Counted from the stretch's first letter, positions 22,285 through 32,134 are shown. The stretch is DNA of 45,257 nucleotides from SCRA01 sp035533275 (GCA_035533275.1 DATLUD010000051.1:1-45257); one strand, 5' to 3'. The notes: generated by a model from the letters alone, not told the origin. Numbers and translations are program-made.

Positions 22285-23822
22285 GCCTCGACGCGCTGGA
22301 GCAGGCGCCGCCCCGTCATCTCCGGCGGTATCGGCAGGCCCAGGATCTCCAGCAGCGTCGGCGCCACGTCGCCCAGGCATCCGCCCTCCTCCAGCGCGCC
22401 CAGCGGCTCGCGCGAGATCAGCACGAAGGGCACGGGATTGGTGGTGTGCGCCGTGAGCGGGTTGCCCTCGGCGTCGATCTTCTCCTCGGCGTTGCCGTGG
22501 TCGGCGGTGATCGCCAGGATGGCGTCGCGCTCGAGCACGGCGTCGGCCAAGCGCCCCAGGCAACCATCCAACTCTTCCAAGGCCGCGATGGTGGCATCCC
22601 AGACGCCCGTGTGTCCCACCATGTCGGCGTTGGCGTAGTTCATCACGATCACGTCGTGCTTGCCCTCGCGCAGATCGGCGACGGCGGCGTCGGTGATCTC
22701 GCGCGCGCGCATGCGCGGCGCCTGGTCGTACGTCGCCACGCTGCGGTCGGAGGGGATCAGGATGCGATCTTCGCGCGGGAACGGCTCCTCGCGCCCCCCG
22801 CTGAAGAAATAGGTGACGTGCGCGTACTTCTCCGTCTCCGCCAAGCGGAGCTGCGTGAGGCCGCGCCCCGCGATCACCTCGCCGAAGGTCTGCCGCTGAC
22901 GGCGCGGCTGGAAGAGCACGGGGTTCGTGAAGTACTCCTCGTACTTGGTCATCGTGGCGAAGACGAAGTCGTCCAGGCGCTCCACCGGAAACTGGTCGAA
23001 GGCCGGATCGCTGAAGGCCATGGTGAGCTGGCGCGCGCGATCCGGGCGGAAGTTGAAGAAGATGCAGGCGTCGCCGCTGCGGATCAGCGGCCGCGCCGCG
23101 CCGACGATGGTGGGCTTCACGAACTCGTCCGTCTCGCCGGCGGCATACGCAGCCTCCACGGCCGCAAGGGCGCTGGACGCCGTCCGCTCCGCCGTGCCGC
23201 GCACCAGCGCGTCGTAGGCCGCCTGCGTGCGCTCCCAGCGCTTGTCGCGGTCCATGGCGTAGAAGCGGCCGATCACGCTGCCGAAGCTGCCGCCGCCGCG
23301 CTCGTCGATCTTGCGCTGCGTCTGCCGCACGTACTCGCGCGCCGAGGTGGGCGCGGTGTCGCGGCCGTCGAGGAAGGCGTGCAGCTGATAGGCGACGCGC
23401 GCGTGGTCGGCGGCGTCGATCACGGCGAAGAGGTGCTCCATCGAGCTGTGGACGCAGCCCGGCGAGAGCAGGCCAAGCAGGTGCATCGTGCCCCCGCTCG
23501 TGCGGACGTGCTCGATGGCCGCGCCGAGCACCTCGTTGCGGGCGAAGGAGCCGTCCTCGATCGACTGGTTGATGAGCACCACGCCCTGCGGCACCACTCG
23601 CCCGCTGCCGAGGTTGAGATGCCCCACCTCTGAGTTGCCCATGATGCCCTTGGGGAGTCCCACCGCCTCGCCGGCGGCAGCGAGCTCGGTATGCGGATGG
23701 CTCGCCAGCAGCCCCTCCCAGTACGGCATGCGCGCGGCCTCGATCGCGTTGCCGCGCCTCTGGGCGGAGCAGCCGAAGCCGTCGAGGATGCAGAGCACCA
23801 AGGGATGCGCGAGTGTGGTCAT
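22281..23822 (-). CDS. gpmI: 2,3-bisphosphoglycerate-independent phosphoglycerate mutase
   Basis: GpmI interconverts 3- and 2-phosphoglycerate using two manganese ions and a phosphoserine intermediate. The 513-residue product has the expected length. Visible motifs are LCILDGFGCS (metal Asp), KGIMGNSEVGHLNLGSGRVV with the catalytic Ser, LHAFLDGRDTAP, IGRFYAMDRDKRWERTQ and FFNFRPDRARQLT. Second metal-site residues lie in NYANADMVGHTGVWDA and AITADHGNAEE. The start ATG at 23822 overlaps the tpiA stop. The gene is the fifth of the six-gene operon whiA-gap-pgk-tpiA-gpmI-punA, arranged in pathway order as in many Firmicutes. Confidence 0.97.
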   Translation of the reverse strand: MTTLAHPLVLCILDGFGCSAQRRGNAIEAARMPYWEGLLASHPHTELAAAGEAVGLPKGIMGNSEVGHLNLGSGRVVPQGVVLINQSIEDGSFARNEVLGAAIEHVRTSGGTMHLLGLLSPGCVHSSMEHLFAVIDAADHARVAYQLHAFLDGRDTAPTSAREYVRQTQRKIDERGGGSFGSVIGRFYAMDRDKRWERTQAAYDALVRGTAERTASSALAAVEAAYAAGETDEFVKPTIVGAARPLIRSGDACIFFNFRPDRARQLTMAFSDPAFDQFPVERLDDFVFATMTKYEEYFTNPVLFQPRRQRQTFGEVIAGRGLTQLRLAETEKYAHVTYFFSGGREEPFPREDRILIPSDRSVATYDQAPRMRAREITDAAVADLREGKHDVIVMNYANADMVGHTGVWDATIAALEELDGCLGRLADAVLERDAILAITADHGNAEEKIDAEGNPLTAHTTNPVPFVLISREPLGALEEGGCLGDVAPTLLEILGLPIPPEMTGRRLLQRVEA

Positions 23823-24582
23823 TTGGCGGCGGTTGCCTTTCGTGCGGCGTCGACGATCTGCGCGAAGCCGGCAGCCTTGAGCGAGGCGCCGCCGATCAAG
23901 CCGCCGTCGATCTCGACGTGCGCGAGCAGGGCATCGGCGTTCTCCGGCTTCATGGAGCCGCCGTAGAGACAACGCGCGTTCTCGAGGCCCGGCACGGCGC
24001 GCCTTATCGCGGCGATCACGGCGGCGGCGTCCTCCGGCGTGTCGGAGACGCCCGAGCCGATGGCCCAGATGGGCTCGTAGGCCACCACGCAGCGCTCCAC
24101 GTCGGCGCGAGTCACGCCCTCGAACGCCAGGCGGATCTGTCCCGCCACCTTCTGCTCCGCGGCGCCCGCGCGGTGCTCCTCCAGCGTCTCGCCCACGGCG
24201 ACGATGGGCGTCAGCCCGTGCTCGAGCGCGCGGCGCACCTTGGCGCTCACGCCGGCGTCGGTCTCGCCGCAGTAGGCGCGGCGCTCGGAGTGTCCGACGA
24301 TCACGTAGCGGACGCCGAACTCCAGGAGCATCGGAGCGGAGATCTGTCCGGTGTAGGCGCCCCACTCGAAGGCGCTCACGTCCTGCGCGCCCAGCAGCAG
24401 GCCCGTGCCGGCGAGGGCGGCGGCGACGGCGGGGAGCGCCGTGAACGGCGGGCAGAGCACCACGTCGACCCGCTCGTGCGCCTGCGGTGGAATCGCGGCG
24501 GCGATCTCGGTCGCCAGCGCCGTGCCGGAGGCGGCCGTCTGATGCATCTTCCAATTGCCGGCGATGAACGGACGGCGCTGCT

Positions 24583-24586
<4 letters not shown>
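23819..24586 (-). CDS. tpiA: Triosephosphate isomerase
   Basis: TpiA interconverts dihydroxyacetone phosphate and glyceraldehyde-3-phosphate. The 255-residue barrel carries FIAGNWKMHQ (substrate Lys), YVIVGHSERR with the electrophilic His, CVVAYEPIWAIGSG with the catalytic Glu, and the phosphate-gripping C-terminal segments LYGGSMKPENA and GGLIGGASLK. All key residues are present. The ATG overlaps the TGA of pgk at its 5' end, and its own stop overlaps gpmI, so stoichiometric coupled translation is likely. Nothing unusual is seen. Confidence 0.97.
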
Positions 24587-25797
<1,211 letters not shown>

Positions 25798-25804
25798 CGC
25801 CGTG

Positions 25805-26830
25805 CTAGACGCCCGCGGGGGACTTTGCCAGCACGTACTGGGTGATGTCGGCCAGGCGGCACGAGTAGCCCCACTCGTTGTCGTACCAGAACGCCACCTG
25901 CACCAGATCGCCGTTCGCGTTGGTGAGCGAGGCGTCGACGATGGACGAGTGCGGGTTCTTCTTGAAGTCGCTGGAGACCAGCTGCTCCTCCGTGTACTCC
26001 ACGATGCCCTTGAGGTTGCTCCGGCTGGCCTTGCGCAGCGCGGCGTTGACCTCGTCCTTGGTGACCTCGCGGCCGAGCTGGGCCACCAGGTAGACCATCG
26101 AGACCGTCGGCGTGGGCACGCGCAGGGCGAAGCCGTCGAACGTGCCTTTGATCTCGGGAATCGTGAGATAGAGGGCCTTGGCCGCGCCCGTGGAGGTGGG
26201 CACGATGTTGGTGGCCGCGTTGCGCGCGCGCCGCGGATCCTTGTGCGGGGCGTCGAGAATCATCTGGTCGTTGGTGTACGAGTGCACCGTGGTCATGAAG
26301 CCCTTCTTCCAGCCGAACGCATCGACCAGCGGCTTCACGCCCGTCGCCAGACAGTTCGTGGTGCACGAGGCGTTGGAGATGATGCGGTGCTTGGCGGGGT
26401 CGTAGTCGCCCTCGTTGACGCCCAGCACCACGGTGACGTCCTCGCCCTTGGCGGGTGCCGAGATGATGACGCGTGTGGCGCCGGCGTCCAGATGGGCCTT
26501 GGCCTTGGCGGCGTCGGTGAAGAGGCCGGTCGACTCGATGGCGACGTCGACGCCCAGTGCCGCCCACGGCAGTTTGGCCGGATCGCGCTCGGAGAGCACC
26601 TTCACCTTCGTGCCGTCGATGATCAGCGCGTCCTCGGTCGCCTCGACCGTGCCCTCGTACGTTCCGTAGTTGGAGTCGTACTTGAACAGGTGGGCGAGCT
26701 GGGACGGCGTGGTCAGGTCGTTGATCGCCGCCACCTCGATCCCCGGGTGGCGCTCGCGCAACGCCTTGAAAAAGTTGCGTCCGATGCGGCCGAAGCCGTT
26801 GATGCCGATGCGCATGATGCTCGTACTCAT
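25805..26830 (-). CDS. gap: Glyceraldehyde-3-phosphate dehydrogenase, type I
   Basis: The enzyme oxidises glyceraldehyde-3-phosphate to 1,3-bisphosphoglycerate. The 341-residue product has the Rossmann start IGINGFGRIGRNFFKAL, the adenosine-binding Asp in AINDLTTPSQLAHLFKYDSNYG (Asn-Asp followed by Leu, the NAD-type glycolytic pattern), the catalytic NASCTTNCLA, the His in MTTVHSYTNDQ and the C-terminal WYDNEWGYSCRLADI. Two starts are possible: ATG 26830, which has GAGG immediately before it, and ATG 26815, where the family's usual M-R-I-G-I-N begins. It lies second in the operon, 33 bases downstream of whiA, as in several Firmicutes. Confidence 0.97.
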   Translation of the reverse strand: MSTSIMRIGINGFGRIGRNFFKALRERHPGIEVAAINDLTTPSQLAHLFKYDSNYGTYEGTVEATEDALIIDGTKVKVLSERDPAKLPWAALGVDVAIESTGLFTDAAKAKAHLDAGATRVIISAPAKGEDVTVVLGVNEGDYDPAKHRIISNASCTTNCLATGVKPLVDAFGWKKGFMTTVHSYTNDQMILDAPHKDPRRARNAATNIVPTSTGAAKALYLTIPEIKGTFDGFALRVPTPTVSMVYLVAQLGREVTKDEVNAALRKASRSNLKGIVEYTEEQLVSSDFKKNPHSSIVDASLTNANGDLVQVAFWYDNEWGYSCRLADITQYVLAKSPAGV

Positions 26831-26863
26831 CCTCTTTGCGTGTCACGGAGCAAACGGGCGATA

Positions 26864-27760
26864 CTACCTCGTACCCCAAGATGACGCCTGCTCCGCCCCC
26901 AGGCGCCGGGCCAGCCGGACCAACGTTTGGAGGCGGCTGTTGAGCGTGGCGCGGCTCGCCTCGGGACGGCAGAGGGCGGCGAGCTCGGCCAACGTGAGCT
27001 CGGGATGCGCCAGCCGCAGCTCCGCCGCCTCGCGCAGCGCCGGCGTCAGACGGTGCAGGCCGTACGCGTCGCGCACGAGCTCGATGGCCGCCCGCTGGCG
27101 TGTGGCGGCGGCCACGGCGCGCGCGACGTTGGCCGCCTCCACGTTCACGAGGCGATGGATGCGGTTCTTCGTCTCTTTGACCGCGCGCACGTCTTCCAGG
27201 TGGAGCACGGCGGCGTGCGCTCCGATGGCGCCCAGCAGCGCCACCACGCTCTCGGCGTCCTTGAAGTAGAGCAGCTCCCGGCCGCGCCGGACGGCCTCCT
27301 TGGGGCGCGGGCCCTCCGCCGCGAGCATGGCGCGCAGGCGGTTGGCGGCCGAGGCGTTCGGCAAAGCGAACTCCAGGTGGTAGCCCTTGCCGGGCAACGA
27401 GAGCGAGCCGCTGGCGAGAAAGGCCCCCCGAAGCTCCGCCCGGCGGCAGCAGCGCCGCCGCGCTCTGGGCGGGAGGCGCGCCGTGAGGTGGTCGGCGCCC
27501 GCGAGGCCTGGCGGCAGCGCGGCGACGTACTGGGTCGCGCGGTAGAGGCGGGTGCCGGCGACGGCGCGGATCGCCGTGGCGCCCGCGCGCGGCTGCAGCG
27601 CGTGGAAGAGGCGCGCGATGGCGGGGCGCTGGGTGCTGAAGTGCCCGGCTTGGCCGCCGTAGTACGCCAGGGCGCGCAGGAGGGTCTGGCGGCAACATGC
27701 CGCCTGGGGGAGGTCGCGAGCGAGAGCGTCCTTGACGTCACCGGCGAGGGTGCTGCGCAT
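26864..27760 (-). CDS. whiA: WhiA family regulator
   Basis: WhiA is a DNA-binding protein with a homing-endonuclease-derived domain, needed for sporulation septation in Streptomyces and linked to cell division and carbon metabolism in Bacillus. The 298-residue product has the N-terminal domain (residues 1-90), the degenerate LAGLIDADG part CCRRAELRGAFLASGSLSLPGKGYHLEFALPN, and the C-terminal helix-turn-helix ELTLAELAALCRPEASRATLNSRLQTLVRLARRL. The usual P-P-x-S-K-S-x-V-x-H-R motif has become RPEASRATLNSRL, a modest divergence. It leads the glycolytic operon. Nucleases of the LAGLIDADG type need acidic residues that are not present, consistent with the family being purely regulatory. Confidence 0.92.
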   Translation of the reverse strand: MRSTLAGDVKDALARDLPQAACCRQTLLRALAYYGGQAGHFSTQRPAIARLFHALQPRAGATAIRAVAGTRLYRATQYVAALPPGLAGADHLTARLPPRARRRCCRRAELRGAFLASGSLSLPGKGYHLEFALPNASAANRLRAMLAAEGPRPKEAVRRGRELLYFKDAESVVALLGAIGAHAAVLHLEDVRAVKETKNRIHRLVNVEAANVARAVAAATRQRAAIELVRDAYGLHRLTPALREAAELRLAHPELTLAELAALCRPEASRATLNSRLQTLVRLARRLGAEQASSWGTR

Positions 27761-27812
27761 GCCGGGTGCGCCTTTTCGCCGTCCTGCCCGCGACCTCCGT
27801 CGCGCTACGCCG

Positions 27813-29438
27813 CTACCACGTCCTCATGCCCGGGGCATCGTAGATGTGGTATTGGAAGTGCTGGACGACGGGACCGGAGTAGGCGATCACGACCAGCGCG
27901 ACTCCGACGAGTGCCCAGAGGCCCAGCCGGTCGAGCACTGCCGGGGTATCCTTCGCGTAGCGGTCGGGTTCGGCGAACTCGAACCGCGTCTCGCCCTTCT
28001 CCCCCCCGAAGACCATCTTCAGGAAGGCCACCAGGTAGACCAGGACGCTCGCGAAGACGATCGTGCCGCCGATGGCCGAGAGGATCGACCACGGCTCCCA
28101 CGACGCCGCGATGGGGTTGCCGCCGTAGACCAGGCTGGCCTCGCGGCGCGGCGCGCCGAGCAGACCCTCCACGTGCATGCCGACCGACATGATCGCCATG
28201 CCGATGAACCACAGCCACACCTGCACGCGGGCCAAGCCGTCCGAGGTGAAGCGCCGGCCGGTCAGCGTGGGGATGAGGGTGTAGGTGGCGGCGAGGAACG
28301 TGAGCGCCACCGGCCCGCCGACGGTGATGTGGAAGTGGCCGACGACCCACATCGTGTTGTGGACCAGGATGTCCATCGCGTACGAGGCATTGACGATCCC
28401 GCCGAAGCCGCCGAAGATGAACAGGATCATCCCCAGGACGCTGCCCAGGAACGTCGGGTTCTTCCACGGGAGCGAAGAGACGATGCCGATGAACCCGGTC
28501 TTGCCCTGCTTCGCCGCGGCCTGCTCGAAGACGGCGAAGAGCGCGAAGGCGGTCATCAGCGACGGGATCACCACCATCATGGTGAAGCCGGTCTGCAAGA
28601 GCTTCCACACGTGGGCGATGCCGGGGTCGGCGAACTCGTGGTGCACGCCCACCGGCAGCGAGAGGATCATCAACAGGATGAAGGCCACGCGCGTGAGGGA
28701 GTCGCTGAAGACCGGGACCCCGAGGATCTTCGGGATGACGCCGTACCAGATCAGATAGGCGCCCAGGAGCCAGAAGTAGACCAACGGGTGGCCGAAGTAC
28801 CAGAAGAGGATGCGCGAGAGCGCGACGTCGACGCCCGGTACCCAGCCGAACGACCACGGAATCAGCTGGAAGATCACCTCGACCGCCAAGCCGACGGTGG
28901 CGAGGAACCACATGATGAAGTTCGTGACGGCCATGTAGACCGGCAGCGGGATGCGCTCACCGGGGTGCGTGCCGCGGAAGTACTTGATCTCCAGCAAGAT
29001 GTCGAGCAGGACGATCCAGGTGCCCACGACCAGCAAGGTGGCACCGACGTAGAACCACGGGCTGGCCTTGAGCGGCGCGTAGAACGTGTAGAGGACGGTG
29101 GCGTTGCCGGCCAGGATCTCGTAGGCCGCCATCGCGGTGCCGACGATCATGGTCCACCACGCGGTCCACGCGATGGCCAGCGACCGGTTCGGCCGCTCGA
29201 TCGAGCGATAGGTCGCGTAGGTGGAGAGGCCGGTGATGAAGAGCGTGGTGAAGACGAGCGCCAGCAGGACCCCGTGGGCCGTCAGCATGCGGTAGTAGTC
29301 GAACCACGCCGGCACTTGGAAGAGGCCGGCGCGCGACGTCACCTGCATCAGGCCGAAGAAGGTGCCGATGAAGACGCAGACGAGCGCGACGTAAAGGTGC
29401 GCGAGGACGAGGCGGTTTTCAGCGCGTTGCTGTTGCAC
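27813..29438 (-). CDS. cbaA: ba3-type (B-family) cytochrome c oxidase subunit I
   Basis: This 541-residue, 13-helix membrane protein is the catalytic subunit of a heme-copper oxygen reductase. Heme and copper ligands are visible: H55 (MLTAHGVLLA), H217 with the cross-linked Y221 in GHPLVYFWLLGAY, H266-H267 in PVGVHHEFADPG, and H368/H370 in VVGHFHITVGG. GHPxVYFWLL with YFGH, and HHxFADPG, are the signature of the B family (Thermus ba3), not the A family, where GHPEVYILILP would be expected. The D-channel residues of A-type enzymes are absent as far as can be seen. B-type enzymes have high oxygen affinity and pump fewer protons. It is the last gene of the IIa-II-I operon, in the order of Thermus cbaDBA. 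Confidence 0.93.
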   Translation of the reverse strand: MQQQRAENRLVLAHLYVALVCVFIGTFFGLMQVTSRAGLFQVPAWFDYYRMLTAHGVLLALVFTTLFITGLSTYATYRSIERPNRSLAIAWTAWWTMIVGTAMAAYEILAGNATVLYTFYAPLKASPWFYVGATLLVVGTWIVLLDILLEIKYFRGTHPGERIPLPVYMAVTNFIMWFLATVGLAVEVIFQLIPWSFGWVPGVDVALSRILFWYFGHPLVYFWLLGAYLIWYGVIPKILGVPVFSDSLTRVAFILLMILSLPVGVHHEFADPGIAHVWKLLQTGFTMMVVIPSLMTAFALFAVFEQAAAKQGKTGFIGIVSSLPWKNPTFLGSVLGMILFIFGGFGGIVNASYAMDILVHNTMWVVGHFHITVGGPVALTFLAATYTLIPTLTGRRFTSDGLARVQVWLWFIGMAIMSVGMHVEGLLGAPRREASLVYGGNPIAASWEPWSILSAIGGTIVFASVLVYLVAFLKMVFGGEKGETRFEFAEPDRYAKDTPAVLDRLGLWALVGVALVVIAYSGPVVQHFQYHIYDAPGMRTW

Positions 29439-29448
29439 GAGTCGCTCC

Positions 29449-29916
29449 CTACTTCACGATGACGTGCGCGAACATCGTGCTGTGACCGATGCCGCAGTAC
29501 TGATTGCAGACGATGGGGAAGTCGCCGGCCCGAGTGAACGTGTGGGTGACGCTGCTGACCCAGCCCGGCATGATCTCGGCGTTCACATCCTCCTGCGGAA
29601 TGCTGAAGCCGTGCACCACGTCCTCGCTGGTGACGTAGAACGTCACCGTCGATCCCACGGGAATGGTGATGCTCGCCGGCGTCCACAGGAACACCTGGCC
29701 GACGTAGTACGCCTCGTAGGTCTTGGGTCCGGTCTGCCGCAGGCCGGGGTGGTCGAACGGGGCGGTGGTCGCGACTTTGGTCGGATCGATGGTTTCGCCA
29801 TGGCTCGGCGGGTTGATGTCGGCGAAGACCGCCAGGCTCAGCACGATGACGAAGAAGCACGCCATCGTGGCTCCGCCGATCCAGAGCCAGATGCGTTCTA
29901 GACGCGGGGTATGCAT
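29449..29916 (-). CDS. cbaB: ba3-type cytochrome c oxidase subunit II (CuA)
   Basis: The 155-residue subunit carries the binuclear CuA centre that receives electrons from cytochrome c. It has a single N-terminal membrane anchor (residues 11-33) and a periplasmic cupredoxin domain. CuA ligands are H102 in EDVVHGFSIP and the block C137-N-Q-Y-C141-G-I-G-H145-S-T-M148. The short length with one rather than two anchors is typical of ba3 subunit II (about 168 residues in Thermus). The linker (residues 35-60, rich in Pro, Thr and Asp) is likely flexible. Its ATG is 3 bases after the stop of the subunit IIa gene, and it ends 10 bases before the subunit I gene. Confidence 0.93.
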   Translation of the reverse strand: MHTPRLERIWLWIGGATMACFFVIVLSLAVFADINPPSHGETIDPTKVATTAPFDHPGLRQTGPKTYEAYYVGQVFLWTPASITIPVGSTVTFYVTSEDVVHGFSIPQEDVNAEIMPGWVSSVTHTFTRAGDFPIVCNQYCGIGHSTMFAHVIVK

Positions 29917-29919
29917 GTG

Positions 29920-30027
29920 CTAGCCCCACCTCGCATGGAAGAGCCCGAGCAAGGCGAGCCACCCGAGCACAAATGCGGCAAGCATGACGAGAACAAACCG
30001 GAATGTCGTCTTCAGTTCGGTTTCCAT
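29920..30027 (-). CDS. cbaD: ba3-type oxidase subunit IIa, single-helix peptide
   Basis: A 35-residue reading frame lies directly upstream of subunit II. It starts METELKTTFRFVLVMLAAFV and ends in a helix followed by LFHARWG, so it has a short charged N-terminus, one hydrophobic helix (about residues 9-30) and a basic C-terminus. This is the size (34 residues), topology and position of CoxIIa/CbaD in the Thermus ba3 oxidase, where it supplies the second helix missing from subunit II. The stop is 3 bases from the subunit II ATG. Its identity is by size, position and helix, since the sequence is too short for firm homology by eye. Confidence 0.75.
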   Translation of the reverse strand: METELKTTFRFVLVMLAAFVLGWLALLGLFHARWG

Positions 30028-30622
30028 GGCTACGAGGGTACCCTCTCATCCGCATGGCCCGAGGAAGATGTTGGGAACGTCGTGAGAAAGTGACCGGCTG
30101 GTCGCTTGCCGCCGGCGGGCGCCGCCGTGCGACGACCTTGGGGTCCACGGCTACCCGGACTTCCCGGACCCAGGTTCGATGAGGACGAGTTTGCCGCCGG
30201 CTGCGCCCCTCTTTCCTGGCGGAACCTCGCTTGCCTTATACAGCGACTATCCGAACGGAGGGTCCTAGGCCCGCGGCACGGCGGCCGGCCGGCCGGCCTG
30301 GGCCAGAATGCTTGCGGCCTCGTTGCCCATGACCCCACGACGGGACGCTTGCTCCGATCTATGCTCGCGGTAGGTTGTTCCATGCCTCCCAAGGCAGGGC
30401 GGCAGCCTCTGGGGTGAGATCGGAACGCTTGGAGCGTTGCCCCCCGCAGGCGCGGTACAGGGTATCGTCTCCATCCAAAGCGGCGCCGGGTGGCCGGATC
30501 ACTTCGATGACGCTCGTGCTCTCACTATCGACAGCGTGGGATCTCCCGCGTTCGCGCGCCGTGAGACCGCTCTCGCCTGACGGTCCCCCCGCATCGTACC
30601 GCGCCGAAAGGGACACTCTATA
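30028..30622. other. 595-base divergent intergenic region
   Basis: This region lies between the first gene of the oxidase operon (minus) and the lipoprotein gene (plus) and should contain both promoters. A perfect 12-bp palindrome GAGGGTACCCTC (30034-30045) sits 6 bases before the cbaD start. A run of GGCCGGCCGGCCGGCC-type sequence near 30283-30298 can form a GC hairpin. Open frames across it on both strands give Pro/Arg/Gly-rich low-complexity translations with no recognisable domain, and I do not accept them as genes. No tRNA or known RNA was recognised, though the length would allow a leader or small RNA. Confidence 0.5.
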
Positions 30623-31816
30623 ATGCATCATATTCGGCAACAGGCACTTCTCATCGCGAGCGCCTTGTTGGGCGTGGGACTGCTGGCCGCGTGCGGCGGC
30701 GGAGGCGGCGCCTCGCCGGCGTCATCCTCATCGCTGGTCCCCGCCAACAATCAGAATCCGAGCCTAGCGACCGCATCCGTCACGTTCAGCATCCCGCGCC
30801 CGGCTGGCTGGACGACCACCAGCGCAGCGCTGCGCCGTCCGAAGTTCATCTCCCCGGCCACCAACAACATGACCATCCTCATCGACGGTCAGACGGCCTT
30901 CAATCAGGTGCAGGTGCCGTATAACGCAACGGGTCCGTCTCCAGCGCCGACGAACCCCCCGTTTACCGGCAGCAACGGCACCACGGCGACGCTGAGCGGC
31001 ACGGTTACCCCGGCCGACTTCACGTGGACGCTCACCGTCAACACGGTACCGGGTAACCATACCGTCGGCGTTGTCTTGTTGGGCGACAGCGCGACTCCGC
31101 ACGACGTCCTCTCCGAGGGTCAGACGACCGTGGACATGAAGCCGGGGTCTTCGTCCAGCGCCTTTCTGCAGCTGCAGGGCGTCGTCGGCTCGGCGTACCT
31201 GACGTGTCCCGCCTCGTTCTTCGCGAACTGGAACCCGGCGACGGACAACGGGACGTGTAACAACTACGCCAACTTCACCCCCGGATCGACGCCTGGATCG
31301 GGCGGCACCTACGACTTCACCGTCGTCGCCGCCGATACCAACGGCTTCCCGATCGTCTACCAAAACAACCCCAGCTACAATACGCCGGTGCCGTTCGACA
31401 ATGGCTCGGTGACCATCGTCAACGCGTCTCCGACGATTCTGAACGTCACGGTCCCAACCTCGTTGACCTTCGGCAGCCCGGGACAGGCGTTGAACGACGG
31501 GCCTAGCGGCAGCTGGTACCTGCCCGGCCAATTCACCTACGGTCAGGATATCCAGATCCAGTGCTTGCAGCCCGGCATCGGGACCATCCAGTTGAGCGTG
31601 GGCGGTGAACCGAATCCCTATCCGATCACCGGCTTCGACCCGGCAAGCGCGTCCCCCGCGGCAACCTACCCGGCGGGCGGCATGCTGCCTGTCGGCTTCC
31701 AGGACGCGTACGTGCTGAAGTACGACGCGGCTGGTGACCCGACCAAAGTCAACAACCAATTCGTACCGAACGTCTCGGTCAACTGCACCTCCAGCTTGAC
31801 CATGACGGTCCAATAG
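30623..31816 (+). CDS. Secreted lipoprotein of unknown function, Ser/Gly/Asn-rich
   Basis: The 397-residue product has a lipoprotein signal peptide (MHHIRQQALLIASALLGVGLLAAC; lipobox LAAC with Cys24) followed by a Gly/Ser spacer. The mature part is Asn/Thr/Pro/Ser-rich with a beta-strand look. It has SVTFSIPRP, then RRPKFISPATNNMTILIDG and NTVPGNHTVGVVLLGD, reminiscent of bacterial surface beta-sandwich repeats, and three later stretches with cysteines (SAYLTCPASFF...TCNNY, QIQCLQPG, VNCTSS) that could form disulfides. I do not recognise a named family, although the RRPKFISPAT motif followed by an exported beta-rich segment looks like a lineage-specific exported group. AAAGGGA lies about 9 bases before the ATG. 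Composition is clearly less GC-rich and less Ala/Arg-heavy than flanking genes. Confidence 0.75.
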   Translation: MHHIRQQALLIASALLGVGLLAACGGGGGASPASSSSLVPANNQNPSLATASVTFSIPRPAGWTTTSAALRRPKFISPATNNMTILIDGQTAFNQVQVPYNATGPSPAPTNPPFTGSNGTTATLSGTVTPADFTWTLTVNTVPGNHTVGVVLLGDSATPHDVLSEGQTTVDMKPGSSSSAFLQLQGVVGSAYLTCPASFFANWNPATDNGTCNNYANFTPGSTPGSGGTYDFTVVAADTNGFPIVYQNNPSYNTPVPFDNGSVTIVNASPTILNVTVPTSLTFGSPGQALNDGPSGSWYLPGQFTYGQDIQIQCLQPGIGTIQLSVGGEPNPYPITGFDPASASPAATYPAGGMLPVGFQDAYVLKYDAAGDPTKVNNQFVPNVSVNCTSSLTMTVQ

Positions 31817-31839
31817 CGGGCCGCGACCCGTCGACCCGG

Positions 31840-31864
31840 AGAGGAGCCCGATTCGGGCTCCTCT
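31840..31864. terminator. Bidirectional intrinsic terminator
   Basis: A perfect 12-bp inverted repeat (AGAGGAGCCCGA at 31840-31851, its complement at 31853-31864) lies between the convergent lipoprotein gene, ending at 31816, and rqcP, whose stop begins at 31865. The tip closes over a few bases. There is a short TTC following on the plus strand but no long T-run on either side, so termination strength is uncertain. The position between convergent genes is what makes the call. Confidence 0.7.
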
Positions 31865-32134
31865 TCAATACAGCGGCTCTTCCGCGCGCTCGGAGATCAC
31901 GTCGTAGAGCGATGCGGGATCGACGCGCGCTCCCGGATGCTCCGGCACCGCCAGCACGCGCACCGTCACGATGCGGCGGGCGTAGTGGATCTCCAGCTCG
32001 TCGCCCGCCTTCACCTGGTAGCCGGCCTTCAGCGCGTGGCCCTGCTTGAGCACGCGCCCCGCGTCCAACGCCTCCTTGGCCACGGTGCGGCGCTTGGAGA
32101 GACGGGCGACCTTCATGAACTTGTCCAGGCGCAC
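31865..32134 (-). CDS. rqcP: RqcP-like S4-domain RNA-binding protein
   Basis: This 89-residue protein is a YabO/RqcP homologue. In Bacillus RqcP binds stalled 50S subunits and helps RqcH add poly-alanine tails to nascent chains in ribosome quality control. The S4 domain is complete: MRLDKFMKVARLSKRRTVAKEALDAGRVLKQGHALKAGYQVKAGDELEIHY, the family text with R-L-D-K-F-L-K and the KRR loop. The last 30 residues add a short strand and a charged tail. Translation begins at a GTG. It is the last gene of mfd-prsA-mazG-kal-rqcP, mirroring the mfd...yabN-yabO order of Firmicutes; rqcH is not in the window. Confidence 0.9.
   Translation of the reverse strand: MRLDKFMKVARLSKRRTVAKEALDAGRVLKQGHALKAGYQVKAGDELEIHYARRIVTVRVLAVPEHPGARVDPASLYDVISERAEEPLY

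Noticed and set aside
30106..30417. A 103-codon plus-strand frame in the 595-base intergenic region
   Set aside because: The translation is Pro/Arg/Gly-rich low complexity with no domain, no ribosome binding site and a competing open frame on the other strand.
30619..30624. TATAAT hexamer just before and across the lipoprotein ATG, a possible -10 box
   Set aside because: Its transcript would start after the ATG at 30623 and remove the signal peptide's first residues; the AAAGGGA 9 bases upstream of the ATG is a better explanation of the start. The TATAAT looks coincidental.
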